A stretch of 64,000 nucleotides of DNA from Neorhizobium galegae bv. orientalis str. HAMBI 540 (GCF_000731315.1 NZ_HG938353.1:1736001-1800000); one strand, 5' to 3'. Shown: positions 31,909-41,015, counted from the stretch's first letter. The notes: a model not told the origin generated them from the letters alone. Program-made: numbers and translations.

Positions 31909-32034
31909 TCAGGCTTCTTCCGGTCCGAAGGCGACAACGAAAGCCTCCAGTGCAAAAGCGAGAACCACGGCTCCCATCACCATCAAAGCCAGCATTTGTC
32001 GTCGTTTCTCCCGAGATACGGACGGGTCTTTCAC
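31909..32034 (-). CDS. Small single-helix membrane protein (41 aa, GTG start)
   Basis: Frame from GTG 32034: a basic start KDPSVSREKRRQ, then one helix MLALMVMGAVVLAFALEAF and the tail VVAFGPEEA. An internal ATG at 31995 would give a 28-aa, almost purely hydrophobic peptide. The ribosome site is weak (GGCGG). Copy B of the promoter-like module ends about 30 bp upstream. The basic-helix-acidic layout follows the positive-inside rule, which supports it being real; no family recognised. Confidence 0.4.
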   Translation of the reverse strand: MKDPSVSREKRRQMLALMVMGAVVLAFALEAFVVAFGPEEA

Positions 32035-32065
32035 CCGCCACGATCGTCATAAGACCACAGGGCCG

Positions 32066-32108
32066 CTGAAACGCCCTTGAACGGGCCATTCATCTTTCGT
32101 TCAGAATT
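32066..32108 (-). repeat. Promoter-like module, copy B
   Basis: Second copy of the 43-bp module, with GAACGAAAGATGAAT (32088-32102): one base off the GAAC-N7-GAAC consensus. Upstream of the 41-aa gene on the minus strand; coaD starts 75 bp away on the other strand. Confidence 0.6.
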
Positions 32109-32183
32109 GCGAGATGCTTGCGGTAGAGCGGCTTCCGTGACAAAAGGCGTCAAAATTTCGCTGAAACAGGCCCGGACCTCGGC

Positions 32184-32678
32184 ATGACCACTGCTTTTTA
32201 TCCCGGTTCTTTCGATCCGATGACCCACGGCCATCTGGACGTACTCGTCCAGGCGCTGAATGTCGCGGACACGGTGATCGTCGCGATCGGCATTCATCCA
32301 GGCAAGGTGCCGATGTTCACCTTTGAGGAGCGAGCCGAACTCATCAGGGCGTCGCTTGCAGAGGCGCTGCCGGATAAGGCGGGCCACGTTTCGGTCGTTT
32401 CATTCGACAAGCTGGTGGTCGACGCCGCCCGCGCCAACGGCGCCGGCCTTCTGATCCGCGGCCTGCGCGACGGCACCGATCTCGATTATGAAATGCAGAT
32501 GGCTGGCATGAACCGGCAGATGGCACCGGATATCCAGACTGTTTTCCTGCCGGCCGGCACCGCCTCGCGGCCCATTACGGCCACATTGGTCCGGCAGATC
32601 GCGGCCATGGGCGGCGACGTCAGCGCCTTCGTGCCTGCCGCGGTCCTCAAGGCCCTGAACAACAAGCTGAAACGCTGA
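32184..32678 (+). CDS. coaD: Pantetheine-phosphate adenylyltransferase
   Basis: Transfers AMP to 4'-phosphopantetheine in coenzyme A synthesis. The 164 residues include the nucleotidyltransferase motif [12 protein letters not shown] (T/HxGH) at the start and [13 protein letters not shown] near residue 91. It begins a + strand run coaD-ppiA-ppiB-queA-tgt; ppiA starts 28 bp later. Confidence 0.96.
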   Translation: MTTAFYPGSFDPMTHGHLDVLVQALNVADTVIVAIGIHPGKVPMFTFEERAELIRASLAEALPDKAGHVSVVSFDKLVVDAARANGAGLLIRGLRDGTDLDYEMQMAGMNRQMAPDIQTVFLPAGTASRPITATLVRQIAAMGGDVSAFVPAAVLKALNNKLKR

Positions 32679-32705
32679 TCGTTTCCGAACCCCGGAGATC
32701 TTTCC

Positions 32706-33278
32706 ATGAAACTGCTTCGTCTTGCCGTTGCCGGCGCTTTCGCCCTCGCTTCGATGGTCCTGCCGGCTCTCGCCGCGCCCGATGATTTCCTGACCATCCA
32801 GCTGAAGGATGGCCCTGTGGTGATCCAGCTGATGCCGGAAGTTGCGCCGAAACATGTTGCGCAGATCAAGGCCCTTGCCGCCAAGGGCGAATACGACAAT
32901 GTCGTCTTCCATCGCGTCATCAACAGCTTCATGGCCCAGACGGGCGACGTGCAGTTCGGCAAGCAGGGCGGCAAAAGCTTCAACCCGGCTCGTGCCGGTA
33001 TGGGCGGTTCTGAAATGCCCAACATTCCGGCCGAATTCTCGAAAGTGCCGTTCGAGCGCGGCATCGTCGGCATGGCGCGTTCGCAGGATCCGAATTCCGC
33101 AAACTCGCAATTCTTCATCATGTTCACCAAATATCCGAGCCTGGACGGCCAGTACACGGCGGTTGGCAAGGTCGTGTCGGGCATGGAATTTGTCGACAAG
33201 ATCAAGCGTGGCCAGGGCGGCAATGGCGAAGTCACCGATCCCGACAAGATGATCAAGGTCACTGTCGGCAAGAAGTAA
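32706..33278 (+). CDS. ppiA: Periplasmic cyclophilin-type peptidyl-prolyl isomerase
   Basis: Isomerises prolyl bonds during folding outside the cytoplasm. Signal peptide MKLLRLAVAGAFALASMVL ending LAA near residue 24. Cyclophilin core features: VVFHRVINSFMAQTGD (catalytic Arg in FHR), [15 protein letters not shown] and GQYTAVGKVVSGMEFVD. 190 aa. It pairs with a cytoplasmic paralogue 78 bp downstream. Confidence 0.93.
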   Translation: MKLLRLAVAGAFALASMVLPALAAPDDFLTIQLKDGPVVIQLMPEVAPKHVAQIKALAAKGEYDNVVFHRVINSFMAQTGDVQFGKQGGKSFNPARAGMGGSEMPNIPAEFSKVPFERGIVGMARSQDPNSANSQFFIMFTKYPSLDGQYTAVGKVVSGMEFVDKIKRGQGGNGEVTDPDKMIKVTVGKK

Positions 33279-33356
33279 GCGCCCAAAAGGCGAAGAACTA
33301 AACGAAGGGCGCCCAGTCGCGGACGACAATCGGGCGCCGAATTAAGGAGAAAGCAT

Positions 33357-33866
33357 ATGGCCGAGATCAAGGATCCGGAAAACACCCTCATCGTGGAAAC
33401 CACCAAGGGCAAGGTTGTCATTTCGTTGCTGCCGGACCTGGCGCCGGGCCACGTCGCCCGCGTCAAGGAGCTTGCCCGCGAGAAAGCCTATGACGGCGTG
33501 GTTTTCCATCGCGTCATTCCCGATTTCATGGCCCAGACAGGCGACGTGAAGTTCGGCAAGCAGGGTTCCGAGAGCTTCAACCCGGCCCGCGCCGGCATGG
33601 GCGGCTCGGAAAAGCCGGACCTGAAGGCTGAATTCTCCGCCGTTCCGCATGTGCGAGGCACCTGCTCCATGGCCCGTTCGCAGAGCCCGAACTCGGCCAA
33701 TTCGCAGTTCTTCATCTGCTTCACCGATGCACCGTGGCTGAACAAGCAGTACACCGTCTGGGGCCAGGTCATCGAAGGCATGGACTTCATCGACCAGATC
33801 AAGAAGGGCGAGCCGGTCAAAGATCCGGACTCGATCGTCTCGGTCCGCGTCGCCGCCGACGTCTGA
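33357..33866 (+). CDS. ppiB: Cytoplasmic cyclophilin-type peptidyl-prolyl isomerase
   Basis: A 169-residue cyclophilin with no signal peptide. Conserved residues: [31 protein letters not shown], and Trp of [13 protein letters not shown] (the cyclosporin-contact position, Ala in the periplasmic copy). AAGGAGAAAG sits before the ATG. A terminator separates it from queA. Confidence 0.94.
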   Translation: MAEIKDPENTLIVETTKGKVVISLLPDLAPGHVARVKELAREKAYDGVVFHRVIPDFMAQTGDVKFGKQGSESFNPARAGMGGSEKPDLKAEFSAVPHVRGTCSMARSQSPNSANSQFFICFTDAPWLNKQYTVWGQVIEGMDFIDQIKKGEPVKDPDSIVSVRVAADV

Positions 33867-33883
33867 TCTCGACGGAACGAATG

Positions 33884-33922
33884 GCCCGCTCCGTCTGTCG
33901 GCGGGGCGGGCTTCGCTTTTTT
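33884..33922 (+). terminator. Terminator between ppiB and queA
   Basis: Nine-base stem GCCCGCTCC / GGGGCGGGC, ten-base loop, then TTCGCTTTTTT. It ends ten bases before the queA start, so queA may be read from its own promoter or by read-through. Confidence 0.7.
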
Positions 33923-33931
33923 GGAAAATCC

Positions 33932-35017
33932 ATGCGCGTCGATCTCTTCGACTTCGATCTCCCGGACGAAAATATAGCGCTGCGGCCCGCGAGCCCGCGT
34001 GACAGCGCCCGGCTGCTCGTCGTCCGGCCGCAGAGCGAACCGGTGCTTGCCGATCACCGCGTGTCCGATCTGCCGGGTTTTCTGAGACCGGGCGACGCGC
34101 TGGTCTTCAACGACACCAAGGTCATACCGGCGCAGCTGGAAGGCATCCGCCACCGCGAAGGAGCGGGCGGCCAGCAGGTTTCCGCGACGTTGCACATGCG
34201 CGTCGCCCCCGATCGCTGGAAGGCCTTCGCTAAGCCGGGAAAACGCATCAAGATCGGCGACCGGATCGAATTCGGACATGGCGGCAGTGCCTGCCTGATC
34301 GGTTCGCTTGCCGCAACCGTGGAAGACAAAGGCGAGGGCGGCGAAGTCACTCTGCGCTTCGATCTTTCCGGCCCTGCACTCGACGAAGCGATCATGGCGG
34401 TCGGGCACATTCCGCTGCCACCCTATATTGCCGCCAAGCGCCCGGAAGATGCGCAGGATCAAAAGGATTACCAGACCATCTATGCCCGCGAGGAGGGCGC
34501 CGTCGCGGCTCCGACCGCCGGCCTGCATTTCACGCCGGAGCTTTTCGCGGCACTCGACGCCGCCGGCATCGAACGGCATTTCGTGACGCTGCATGTCGGG
34601 GCAGGGACTTTCCTGCCGGTCAAGGCGGACGACACGACCGGGCACAAGATGCATCAGGAGATCGGCCATGTCAGCGCCGAGACAGCCGCACGGCTGAATG
34701 CGGTGAAACGCGCCGGCGGGCGCATCGTCTGCGTCGGTACCACATCGCTGCGTCTGATCGAGAGCGCCGCTGCCGATGACGGCACGATAAAACCCTGGAG
34801 CGGCGCGACCGGCATCTTCATCACGCCGGGATACCGTTTCAAGGCGGTCGATATGCTGATGACCAATTTCCACCTGCCGCGATCGACGCTGTTCATGCTC
34901 GTTTCGGCCTTCTGCGGTCTGGAGACGATGCGGGCGGCCTACGCCCATGCGATCGAAACCGGCTACCGCTTTTATTCCTATGGCGATTCCAGCCTTCTTT
35001 TCCGGGACAACCGATGA
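33932..35017 (+). CDS. queA: tRNA preQ1(34) S-adenosylmethionine ribosyltransferase-isomerase
   Basis: Converts preQ1-tRNA to epoxyqueuosine-tRNA using AdoMet. The start [19 protein letters not shown] at 33932 is the conserved QueA N-terminus and has GGAAAA upstream; 361 aa. Further motifs: [16 protein letters not shown] and [14 protein letters not shown]. The stop overlaps the tgt start by ATGA, so the two queuosine enzymes are translationally coupled. Confidence 0.96.
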   Translation: MRVDLFDFDLPDENIALRPASPRDSARLLVVRPQSEPVLADHRVSDLPGFLRPGDALVFNDTKVIPAQLEGIRHREGAGGQQVSATLHMRVAPDRWKAFAKPGKRIKIGDRIEFGHGGSACLIGSLAATVEDKGEGGEVTLRFDLSGPALDEAIMAVGHIPLPPYIAAKRPEDAQDQKDYQTIYAREEGAVAAPTAGLHFTPELFAALDAAGIERHFVTLHVGAGTFLPVKADDTTGHKMHQEIGHVSAETAARLNAVKRAGGRIVCVGTTSLRLIESAAADDGTIKPWSGATGIFITPGYRFKAVDMLMTNFHLPRSTLFMLVSAFCGLETMRAAYAHAIETGYRFYSYGDSSLLFRDNR

Positions 35018-36144
35018 CCGAGACTTTCCAGTTCAATCTCAAGGCCACCGATGGCGGCGCGCGGCTCGGTGAGATCACCATGCCGCGGGGCACGATCCGC
35101 ACCCCGGCCTTCATGCCGGTCGGCACGGTCGGCACCGTCAAGGCCATGTATCTGGACCAGGTGCGCGACACCGGCGCCGACATCATCCTCGGCAATACCT
35201 ACCACCTGATGCTGCGGCCGGGCGCCGAGCGCGTCGCCCGGTTGGGCGGCCTGCACGAGCTGATCCGCTGGAAACATCCGATCCTCACCGATAGCGGCGG
35301 ATTCCAGGTCATGTCGCTGTCGGGCCTTCGGAAGCTCGACGAAAAGGGCGTCACCTTCAAGAGCCACGTGGACGGCAGCCTGCATCACATGTCGCCGGAG
35401 CGTTCGATCGAGATCCAGGGCCTGCTCGGTTCCGACATCCAGATGCAACTCGACGAATGCGTGGCGCTGCCTGCCGAGCCAAAGGAGATCGAACGGGCGA
35501 TGGAACTGTCGCTGCGCTGGGCCGAGCGCTGCCGCGTCGCTTTCGGCGATCAGCCGGGCAAGGCGATGTTCGGCATCGTCCAGGGCGGCGACCAGCCGGA
35601 ATTGCGCATCCGCTCCGCCGAAGGCCTGAAACAGCTCGATCTGAAGGGGTATGCGGTCGGCGGGCTCGCGGTCGGCGAGCCGCAGGACGTCATGCTGAAG
35701 ATGCTCGAAACGACGCTTCCCGTTCTGCCGTTCGAAAAGCCGCGTTACCTGATGGGCGTCGGCACGCCGGACGACATGCTTAAATCGGTGGCGCGCGGCA
35801 TCGACATGTTCGATTGCGTGATGCCGACCCGTTCGGGCCGTCACGGGCTCGCCTTCACCCGCCGCGGCAAGGTCAATATCCGCAATGCCCGCCATGCGGA
35901 GGACATGCGGCCGCTCGACGAGGAATCGAGCTGCCCGGCCGCCCGCGATTATTCCCGCGCCTACCTGCATCATCTCGTGCGCGCCGACGAAGCGCTCGGC
36001 GGTATGCTGCTCTCCTGGAACAACCTGAACTATTATCAGGACCTGATGAAGGGCATCCGCCAGGCGATCGCCGAGGGCCGGTTCGCCGATTTCTATGCCG
36101 AAACCCAGGAAATGTGGGCGAAGGGCGATATCGATCCCGTCTGA
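35014..36144 (+). CDS. tgt: tRNA-guanine transglycosylase with degraded zinc site
   Basis: Exchanges G34 for preQ1 in GUN tRNAs. 376 aa; nucleophile loop [12 protein letters not shown] (D93) and D264/D267 in [12 protein letters not shown] are intact, as is the TIM barrel. The zinc motif is not: where the E. coli enzyme has CxCxxC plus His, this protein has S305, C307, A310 and N336 ([23 protein letters not shown]). Only one ligand remains. I recall the same change in other Rhizobiaceae. Coupled to queA upstream. Confidence 0.95.
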   Translation: MTETFQFNLKATDGGARLGEITMPRGTIRTPAFMPVGTVGTVKAMYLDQVRDTGADIILGNTYHLMLRPGAERVARLGGLHELIRWKHPILTDSGGFQVMSLSGLRKLDEKGVTFKSHVDGSLHHMSPERSIEIQGLLGSDIQMQLDECVALPAEPKEIERAMELSLRWAERCRVAFGDQPGKAMFGIVQGGDQPELRIRSAEGLKQLDLKGYAVGGLAVGEPQDVMLKMLETTLPVLPFEKPRYLMGVGTPDDMLKSVARGIDMFDCVMPTRSGRHGLAFTRRGKVNIRNARHAEDMRPLDEESSCPAARDYSRAYLHHLVRADEALGGMLLSWNNLNYYQDLMKGIRQAIAEGRFADFYAETQEMWAKGDIDPV

Positions 36145-36155
36145 TCAAACGGGCG

Positions 36156-36581
36156 TCAGATACCCTGGCTGGCGGTGTTGCGGATCATCCGCACGCCGTT
36201 GACCTTGTAGGATCCGTCGTCCATCAGCCGCATCTCGTAGATGGCAGTCCAGTCCTTGCCTTCCCTGGCGCTGATCATCACTTCCTGCAGCACCACTTCG
36301 CCGCCGCCGATCATCTTCGAGCGGCCGAAGGCATAGTTGCCGGCATGATAGACCGGCTCGTAGGTTTTCCGCACCATATCCAGGAACCGGTCCTTGTTGG
36401 GATAGAGACTGCGGATCCCGGGCGAGGCGAAGGAATAGGCCTTTTCCGCATCGTCATGCATCAGCGCGGCGATCTGGCTGGAAATCACCGCCTGGGCATT
36501 GGCGACCGGATCCTCGGCCTTGACGGCGGTAAGGGAACAGAGAGCGAAACACAGAACGACGGCAACATATCGAACCAGCAT
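36156..36581 (-). CDS. DUF4864 family exported protein
   Basis: A 141-residue protein with a signal peptide MLVRYVAVVLCFALCSLTAVKA and a DUF4864 body (VISSQIAALMHDDAEKAYSF, MVRKTYEPVYHAGNY). The start at 36581 is chosen for GGAGA eight bases upstream; a longer frame exists but lacks a signal. Function unknown. It is convergent with tgt, 11 bp apart, with no terminator between. Confidence 0.8.
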   Translation of the reverse strand: MLVRYVAVVLCFALCSLTAVKAEDPVANAQAVISSQIAALMHDDAEKAYSFASPGIRSLYPNKDRFLDMVRKTYEPVYHAGNYAFGRSKMIGGGEVVLQEVMISAREGKDWTAIYEMRLMDDGSYKVNGVRMIRNTASQGI

Positions 36582-36864
36582 CGGGCTTTCTCCAAGGGCG
36601 AGCACCAGAAGGCTAGCGCCTTTAGGCGCAAGGAGAAGATGGCGCCTGCAAAATTTTTGCGCAACGCCTTTCTGGAATGCAAACGAATCCGAACGATTAC
36701 AGAATGATGACGTGTCGAAGCGCGCCCTGCCGTTATCCGCACGTTTTCGTGATATTCCGCCTGTGGGTTGCGCAAGGCAGCGTCCCGTTATCGCGGCTTG
36801 TCGGTATCCACCGACGCTGTCAGGAATGCGGCGGGAAGTTTGATTCGCCCGGACATGCATTTCG

Positions 36865-38019
36865 ATGAAAAATCTTTTACCGCCGGCGCTGCTTTATTTC
36901 AGCAATGCCATCCTCTTCATTTCGCTGTTCACGCGGTTGCCGGCGATCCAGGCGTCGCTGGGAATCGACAAGGCCGGCCTCGGTCTGGCCCTGCTGAGCG
37001 CGCCTGTCGGTACCTTTCTGGCGTTGCCACTGGCCGGCCGCATCAACGACCGTCTGACGCCGCGGCTGACGGCGCTCGTCACCTTGCCGATCTGCGCCCT
37101 GCTGACGCCGGCGCTGACAATCCTTCCGGTCGCCGGGTTTGTGATCTGTTTTTTTCTCTTCGGTTTTTTCCGCACCATTTTCGACGTGGCTGCCAACATG
37201 ATTTCCGCCGGCATAGAGCAGCGAACGGGTCGGAAGGTACTGTCCCGCAGCCATGGTTTCTGGTCGGTCGGCCTGCTGGCCGGCTCTCTTTGTTCGGGCT
37301 TCCTGGCCGAAAAGGCGGTGACGCCCTTTGTGCAGCAGACGCTCGCCACCGGTTTCGTCATCGCCGCCTGTTTGTTCGTCTTCTGGGTTACCCCCAAAGA
37401 CCCGGCACCGGAGACGCCGCCCGATCGCAAGGGATCTACCTACGTGCTTCCCGACAGGACGATCGTGCTGATCTGCATCATGGTTTTCGGCCTCTGCATC
37501 GTCGAGGGCGCGGTTTATGACTGGGGCATCTTTTTTCTGCGCGAACAACTGAAGGCCGACCCGGCGATTGCCGGCGTGCTTTATGCTGCCTTTACCGTCG
37601 GCATGGGGCTGACGCGGCTTTCCGGCGACATGCTGCGGGATAGTTTCGGCTCCATAATCCTGGTGCGTGCCTCGGCCGTTTCCGTCGCTCTTGGGATTGT
37701 ACTCCTCGTGGCGATGCCGAGCTTGACACTTGCAGGCGCCGCACTTTTTCTGATCGGTTGCGGCGTGGCGCTGGCTTTTCCGCTGGCAGTCTCGACGACG
37801 ATCGCGCGTGGCAAGGGCAGGCCGTCGGAAAACCTTGCGGCGCTGTCGCTGACGCTGATGCTGTCGACGATCGGCGTGCCGCCATTGCTCGGCTTCATCG
37901 CCGAGCATGTCAGCCTTGTCGCGACCTTCCTGGTATTGCTGCCCTGCGTGCTGGTCAGCTTCCTGATGGCGCCCGTCGCCGAAGGCCGCCGCCCGTCCTG
38001 GCCGCGGCGGCGGAGATAG
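36865..38019 (+). CDS. MFS transporter
   Basis: A 384-residue protein with about twelve hydrophobic helices. The loop 2-3 motif AGRINDRLTPRLTAL is the MFS G-x-x-x-D/N-R pattern; the second half repeats it as RLSGDMLRDSFGS. The strongly basic end RRPSWPRRRR is cytoplasmic. Substrate unknown. It stands alone between the divergent DUF4864 gene and the J-domain gene. Confidence 0.88.
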   Translation: MKNLLPPALLYFSNAILFISLFTRLPAIQASLGIDKAGLGLALLSAPVGTFLALPLAGRINDRLTPRLTALVTLPICALLTPALTILPVAGFVICFFLFGFFRTIFDVAANMISAGIEQRTGRKVLSRSHGFWSVGLLAGSLCSGFLAEKAVTPFVQQTLATGFVIAACLFVFWVTPKDPAPETPPDRKGSTYVLPDRTIVLICIMVFGLCIVEGAVYDWGIFFLREQLKADPAIAGVLYAAFTVGMGLTRLSGDMLRDSFGSIILVRASAVSVALGIVLLVAMPSLTLAGAALFLIGCGVALAFPLAVSTTIARGKGRPSENLAALSLTLMLSTIGVPPLLGFIAEHVSLVATFLVLLPCVLVSFLMAPVAEGRRPSWPRRRR

Positions 38020-38022
38020 CCC

Positions 38023-38063
38023 CATCGGACTAGCCTGCGGGCCCACCGGACTAAGCCTGTGGG
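38023..38063 (+). repeat. Tandem imperfect 21-bp repeat after the MFS gene
   Basis: CATCGGACTAGCCTGCGGG and CACCGGACTAAGCCTGTGGG lie side by side with a 21-bp period, starting four bases past the MFS stop. No coding role seen. Confidence 0.6.
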
Positions 38064-38148
38064 AAAGGCTGGCAGGGGCATGACCCTGCCCATAATTGGC
38101 CATAACAGTGGGCGAGGGGTTGAGACCACTGGCCTTAGCCGTTAGACA

Positions 38149-38766
38149 ATGAAATCGGATTTGCCGAAAACAGGTGACACTGTGATCGACCCTTATGAGA
38201 TGCTTGGTGTTTCGCGGGAGGCGGATGGCGTTGCCATCAAGTCGGCCTATCGCAAACGCGCAAAAACGGTTCATCCGGACGCCGGCGGCGACGTCGATGC
38301 GTTCGGAAAGCTGACGGCATCCTACGAACTTCTTTCCGATCCCGTCCGCCGCAAGGTCTACGACGACACCGGTTACGACCCGGAACTCGCCGATACCAAG
38401 GATCTGCAGGGGCTGATGATTCTCGAAACGCTGGTCAACGAGATCATCCTCGATGAGCGCGAGCCGGGCAGTTTTGATCCTGTCGCCGCCATGCGCCGCA
38501 AGCTGACCGACAAGATCGTCAACGCCCGCTTCCATATTCTGGAGATGGAGCGCCATCGCGCCCGCATCCGCAATCATATCGATCGCATCGGCCGCAAGCC
38601 TAACACGGACGTCCTGGGACGCATGCTGAAATCCCGCTGCGTCGCGATCGACGACGCGATCGGCAAGGCCGAGACCGAGATTGGCAATATCGAGCAGGCC
38701 TATGGCATGCTGGATGGCTATTCCTACGAGGTCGAGGTGATCGAGATCAAGACCGCGGCGGAGTAG
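38149..38766 (+). CDS. J-domain (DnaJ-like) protein
   Basis: A 205-residue protein with an N-terminal J domain (about 14-75) including HPD at residues 42-44 (TVHPDAGGD), needed to stimulate a DnaK ATPase. No Gly/Phe or zinc region follows; the C-terminal half is alpha-helical and charged, of unknown role (MRRKLTDKIVNARFHILEME). It is thus a type III J protein and not the main DnaJ. An upstream Val/ATG at about 38182 (VIDPYEMLG) is an alternative start. Confidence 0.85.
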   Translation: MKSDLPKTGDTVIDPYEMLGVSREADGVAIKSAYRKRAKTVHPDAGGDVDAFGKLTASYELLSDPVRRKVYDDTGYDPELADTKDLQGLMILETLVNEIILDEREPGSFDPVAAMRRKLTDKIVNARFHILEMERHRARIRNHIDRIGRKPNTDVLGRMLKSRCVAIDDAIGKAETEIGNIEQAYGMLDGYSYEVEVIEIKTAAE

Positions 38767-38839
38767 GCGTACAGCCGGTCTTGACACCCAATATAGCTTC
38801 AAGACATAGCTTCAGCCCATTCAATCCAAAGGGTTTTCG

Positions 38840-39319
38840 ATGGCGTTGACCATACGTGAGGCCGTCCGCGAGGATGCGGCGACATTACTCGGTTTCATCC
38901 GCGAGCTGGCGATCTACGAAAAAGCCGAGCACGAGGTCGCGGCGACCTCCGAGACGATCGGGAACTCCATTTTCGGCACCGGATCGGTGACCCATGCGCT
39001 GGTCTGCGAGCAGGACGGCGTTCCCATCGGCATGGCCATCTGGTTCTTCAGCTATTCGACCTGGCAGGCGAAGAATGGGCTTTATCTCGAAGACCTGTAT
39101 GTGACGCCGAAGGCGCGCGGGCTCGGCGCCGGCAAGGCGCTGCTGAAACGGCTGGCGCAGATCGCCGTCGAGAACGGTTGCGGCCGTTTCGAATGGAGCG
39201 TCCTCGACTGGAACGAGCCGGCGATCCGCGTCTACGAGGCAATCGGCGCCGAACCGATGACCGAGTGGATCCGCTACAGGCTTTCCGGCGAGACGCTGAA
39301 AAGCTTTGCCGAGGGCTGA
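38840..39319 (+). CDS. GNAT family N-acetyltransferase
   Basis: A 159-residue GNAT protein. The acetyl-CoA loop LYVTPKARGLGAGKALLKRL carries the R/QxxGxG/A motif, and WNEPAIRVYEAIGAEPM is the motif B helix. The sequence resembles diamine (spermidine/spermine-type) acetyltransferases, but the substrate is uncertain. It ends 53 bp before tRNA-Ser. Confidence 0.88.
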   Translation: MALTIREAVREDAATLLGFIRELAIYEKAEHEVAATSETIGNSIFGTGSVTHALVCEQDGVPIGMAIWFFSYSTWQAKNGLYLEDLYVTPKARGLGAGKALLKRLAQIAVENGCGRFEWSVLDWNEPAIRVYEAIGAEPMTEWIRYRLSGETLKSFAEG

Positions 39320-39372
39320 TAGAGCAGGTGAGGTTGACGCTGGACCCGCGACCGTTATAAAGCCAGCGCACT

Positions 39373-39462
39373 GGAAGAGTGTCCGAGTGGTTTAAGGAAC
39401 CGGTCTTGAAAACCGGCGTGCGGGAAACCGTACCGTGGGTTCGAATCCCACCTCTTCCGCCA
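39373..39462 (+). tRNA. tRNA-Ser(UGA)
   Basis: 90-nt class II tRNA. The acceptor stem GGAAGAG pairs with CTCTTCC; the anticodon loop CTTGAAA gives anticodon TGA; a long variable arm follows (GTGCGGGAAACCGTAC); the T arm is GTGGG TTCGAAT CCCAC; discriminator G and CCA are encoded. It marks the left border of the accessory block. Confidence 0.97.
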
Positions 39463-39531
39463 GAACCGCCGATTCTACGCCATGGCGCGATATTCTGCGC
39501 GATGGCTACGCAAGCGCCGCCGAATGCCGCA

Positions 39532-40398
39532 TCAGCGGAAGCGGGCAAGCATTTCGGTCGTCTTTTCCCACAAGTGTCGCCGTGCTTCTTCGCTATCCGC
39601 TGGGGCAACAGGTGTTAGCAGGCGCGCGTTCTTCGCCGAGACATAAGCCCCGGTCTGCTTGCCGAACGCCGGATCGGTAGCCAGCCCTACGATGGCCCCC
39701 GCGCCGCGCTTGGGATTGCCGATGCCAAGCCAGTTCAGCACCGTGGCGAGCGGGCGAGCGAAGCTCAGTTCACGGCCGAGACCGGTGACGTTGAAGCCCG
39801 GACACAGGCAGTTGACGGCGACCCGCGTCCCGTCGAGTTGCCGGGCCAGTTCGAGGGAGAACATGATGTCCAGAAGCTTGGTGCGGCCATAGATCCTCGA
39901 TGATCCCCGCGCGGTGAAGGGGGCGATGTCGAGCAAGTCTTTTTCGATATCGAGGCCGCCACTCTGGCGCGAAGCTTCCGAGCCAACGGTGACGATCCGC
40001 GATGGCGCAGAATGCACGAGGGTTTCCCGTAAGGTATCCGTCAGCAGCCAAGTGGCGAAATAGTTGACGGCGATCATTTCCGCATAACCGTCCCTGGTGA
40101 CGCGCTGCTCGAAGGCGTGCAGTCCCGCATTGTTGATGAGCACATCTATGCGCGGATGCTGCGCAGCAATGGCCTTGCCGGTCATCACCACGGCCGCCAG
40201 GTCGGAGAAGTCGACGAAATGCACATCGACCGGCGTACCGGGCGCGACTGCCTCGATCGCGGCGCAAGTCCGGTCGGCCTTGGCCTTGCTGCGCGCGGTG
40301 AGGATGAGGTGCGCGCCGCGTCGGGCCAGGTCCAAAGCGGCGAGTTGCCCGATGCCGTCAGTGGCGCCGGTGATGAGAATTATTGGTCGAGCGGACAT
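39532..40398 (-). CDS. SDR family NAD(P)-dependent oxidoreductase
   Basis: A 288-residue classical-type short-chain dehydrogenase. Cofactor loop ITGATDGIGQLAALDLARRG, NAG motif LINNAGLHAF, catalytic Ser in VTVGSEAS and Tyr-Lys in RIYGRTKLLD. The start at 40398 (MSARPIILITG) places the Rossmann fold at once; an ATG 33 bp upstream is possible. Divergent from a MarR gene with a perfect palindrome between, so probably controlled by it. Substrate unknown. Confidence 0.9.
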   Translation of the reverse strand: MSARPIILITGATDGIGQLAALDLARRGAHLILTARSKAKADRTCAAIEAVAPGTPVDVHFVDFSDLAAVVMTGKAIAAQHPRIDVLINNAGLHAFEQRVTRDGYAEMIAVNYFATWLLTDTLRETLVHSAPSRIVTVGSEASRQSGGLDIEKDLLDIAPFTARGSSRIYGRTKLLDIMFSLELARQLDGTRVAVNCLCPGFNVTGLGRELSFARPLATVLNWLGIGNPKRGAGAIVGLATDPAFGKQTGAYVSAKNARLLTPVAPADSEEARRHLWEKTTEMLARFR

Positions 40399-40442
40399 AG
40401 GCACAGCACCATCTGGTTGGTATATATCCATCAATCAAATTG

Positions 40443-40458
40443 GTGGACAAATGTCCAC
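40443..40458. promoter_or_regulatory. Palindromic operator candidate between SDR and MarR genes
   Basis: Perfect inverted repeat GTGGACA, AA, TGTCCAC in the short gap between divergent SDR and MarR starts; flanks AATTG/TAAATT extend partial symmetry. Size and place fit a MarR-dimer operator. Confidence 0.7.
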
Positions 40459-40492
40459 TAAATTTCCTTGTGCGGCCTGTTGGAGGATGGAA

Positions 40493-40927
40493 ATGAGCAA
40501 GACGCGTAAGGAGCTTGCGACAGAGCTGGGCAGCGAGCTGAACGCCCTGCTCGTGGCCTCCCGCACCGTCATGGCCGCTTCGGCCGCTCGGTTTCATCCT
40601 GATCTTCAGCCGGCCGCGTACCAACTTGCCGCCATGCTTGCCAGCCAGGGTCCCACAAAGGCCGGGGGCCTCGCGGACCGGCTCGGTATGGACAAAAGCG
40701 CCGTCAGCCGGTTGGCAAAATCCCTTTGCGACAACGGGCTGGCGGACACTTCGGCTGATCCGGACGACGGGCGGGCGATCGTCTATAGCCTGACGGACGC
40801 GGGCCATAACGGAATTCAAGCCGCGAACGCGGTCAAATCCGACGCGTTCTTTTCGCGCATGGATGGGTGGAGTGATGCCGAACTCACTCTGTTCATCGGT
40901 TTGCTGAGGAAGTTCAATCGAACTTGA
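40493..40927 (+). CDS. MarR family transcriptional regulator
   Basis: A 144-residue winged-helix regulator. The start at 40493 (MSKTRKELATELG) has GGAGG seven bases upstream. The recognition region is GGLADRLGMDKSAVSRLAKS (about 60-80) and the wing ADTSADPDDGRAIVYSLTDAG, with the family's D-x-R in the wing. Likely represses itself and the divergent SDR through the 40443-40458 palindrome. An inverted repeat follows at 40971. Confidence 0.9.
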   Translation: MSKTRKELATELGSELNALLVASRTVMAASAARFHPDLQPAAYQLAAMLASQGPTKAGGLADRLGMDKSAVSRLAKSLCDNGLADTSADPDDGRAIVYSLTDAGHNGIQAANAVKSDAFFSRMDGWSDAELTLFIGLLRKFNRT

Positions 40928-40970
40928 AAGACAAATGGCAGCGCGGGCATTACGAGGCCAACCACACGGT

Positions 40971-40999
40971 ATGGCCACCGAACTTCGTTCAGTGGCCAT
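40971..40999. terminator. Inverted repeat after marR-type gene
   Basis: Arms ATGGCCAC / GTGGCCAT with inner GAAC / GTTC pairing around a three-base loop, 44 bp past the MarR stop. No U-tract; a possible terminator or structured end. Confidence 0.4.
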
Positions 41000-41015
41000 C
41001 GAGAAGTCGACAAAA

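Noticed and set aside
36877..38802. 641-codon minus-strand frame opposite the MFS and J-domain genes
   Set aside because: Low-complexity Arg/Gln-rich translation with no family; both + strand genes are clear.
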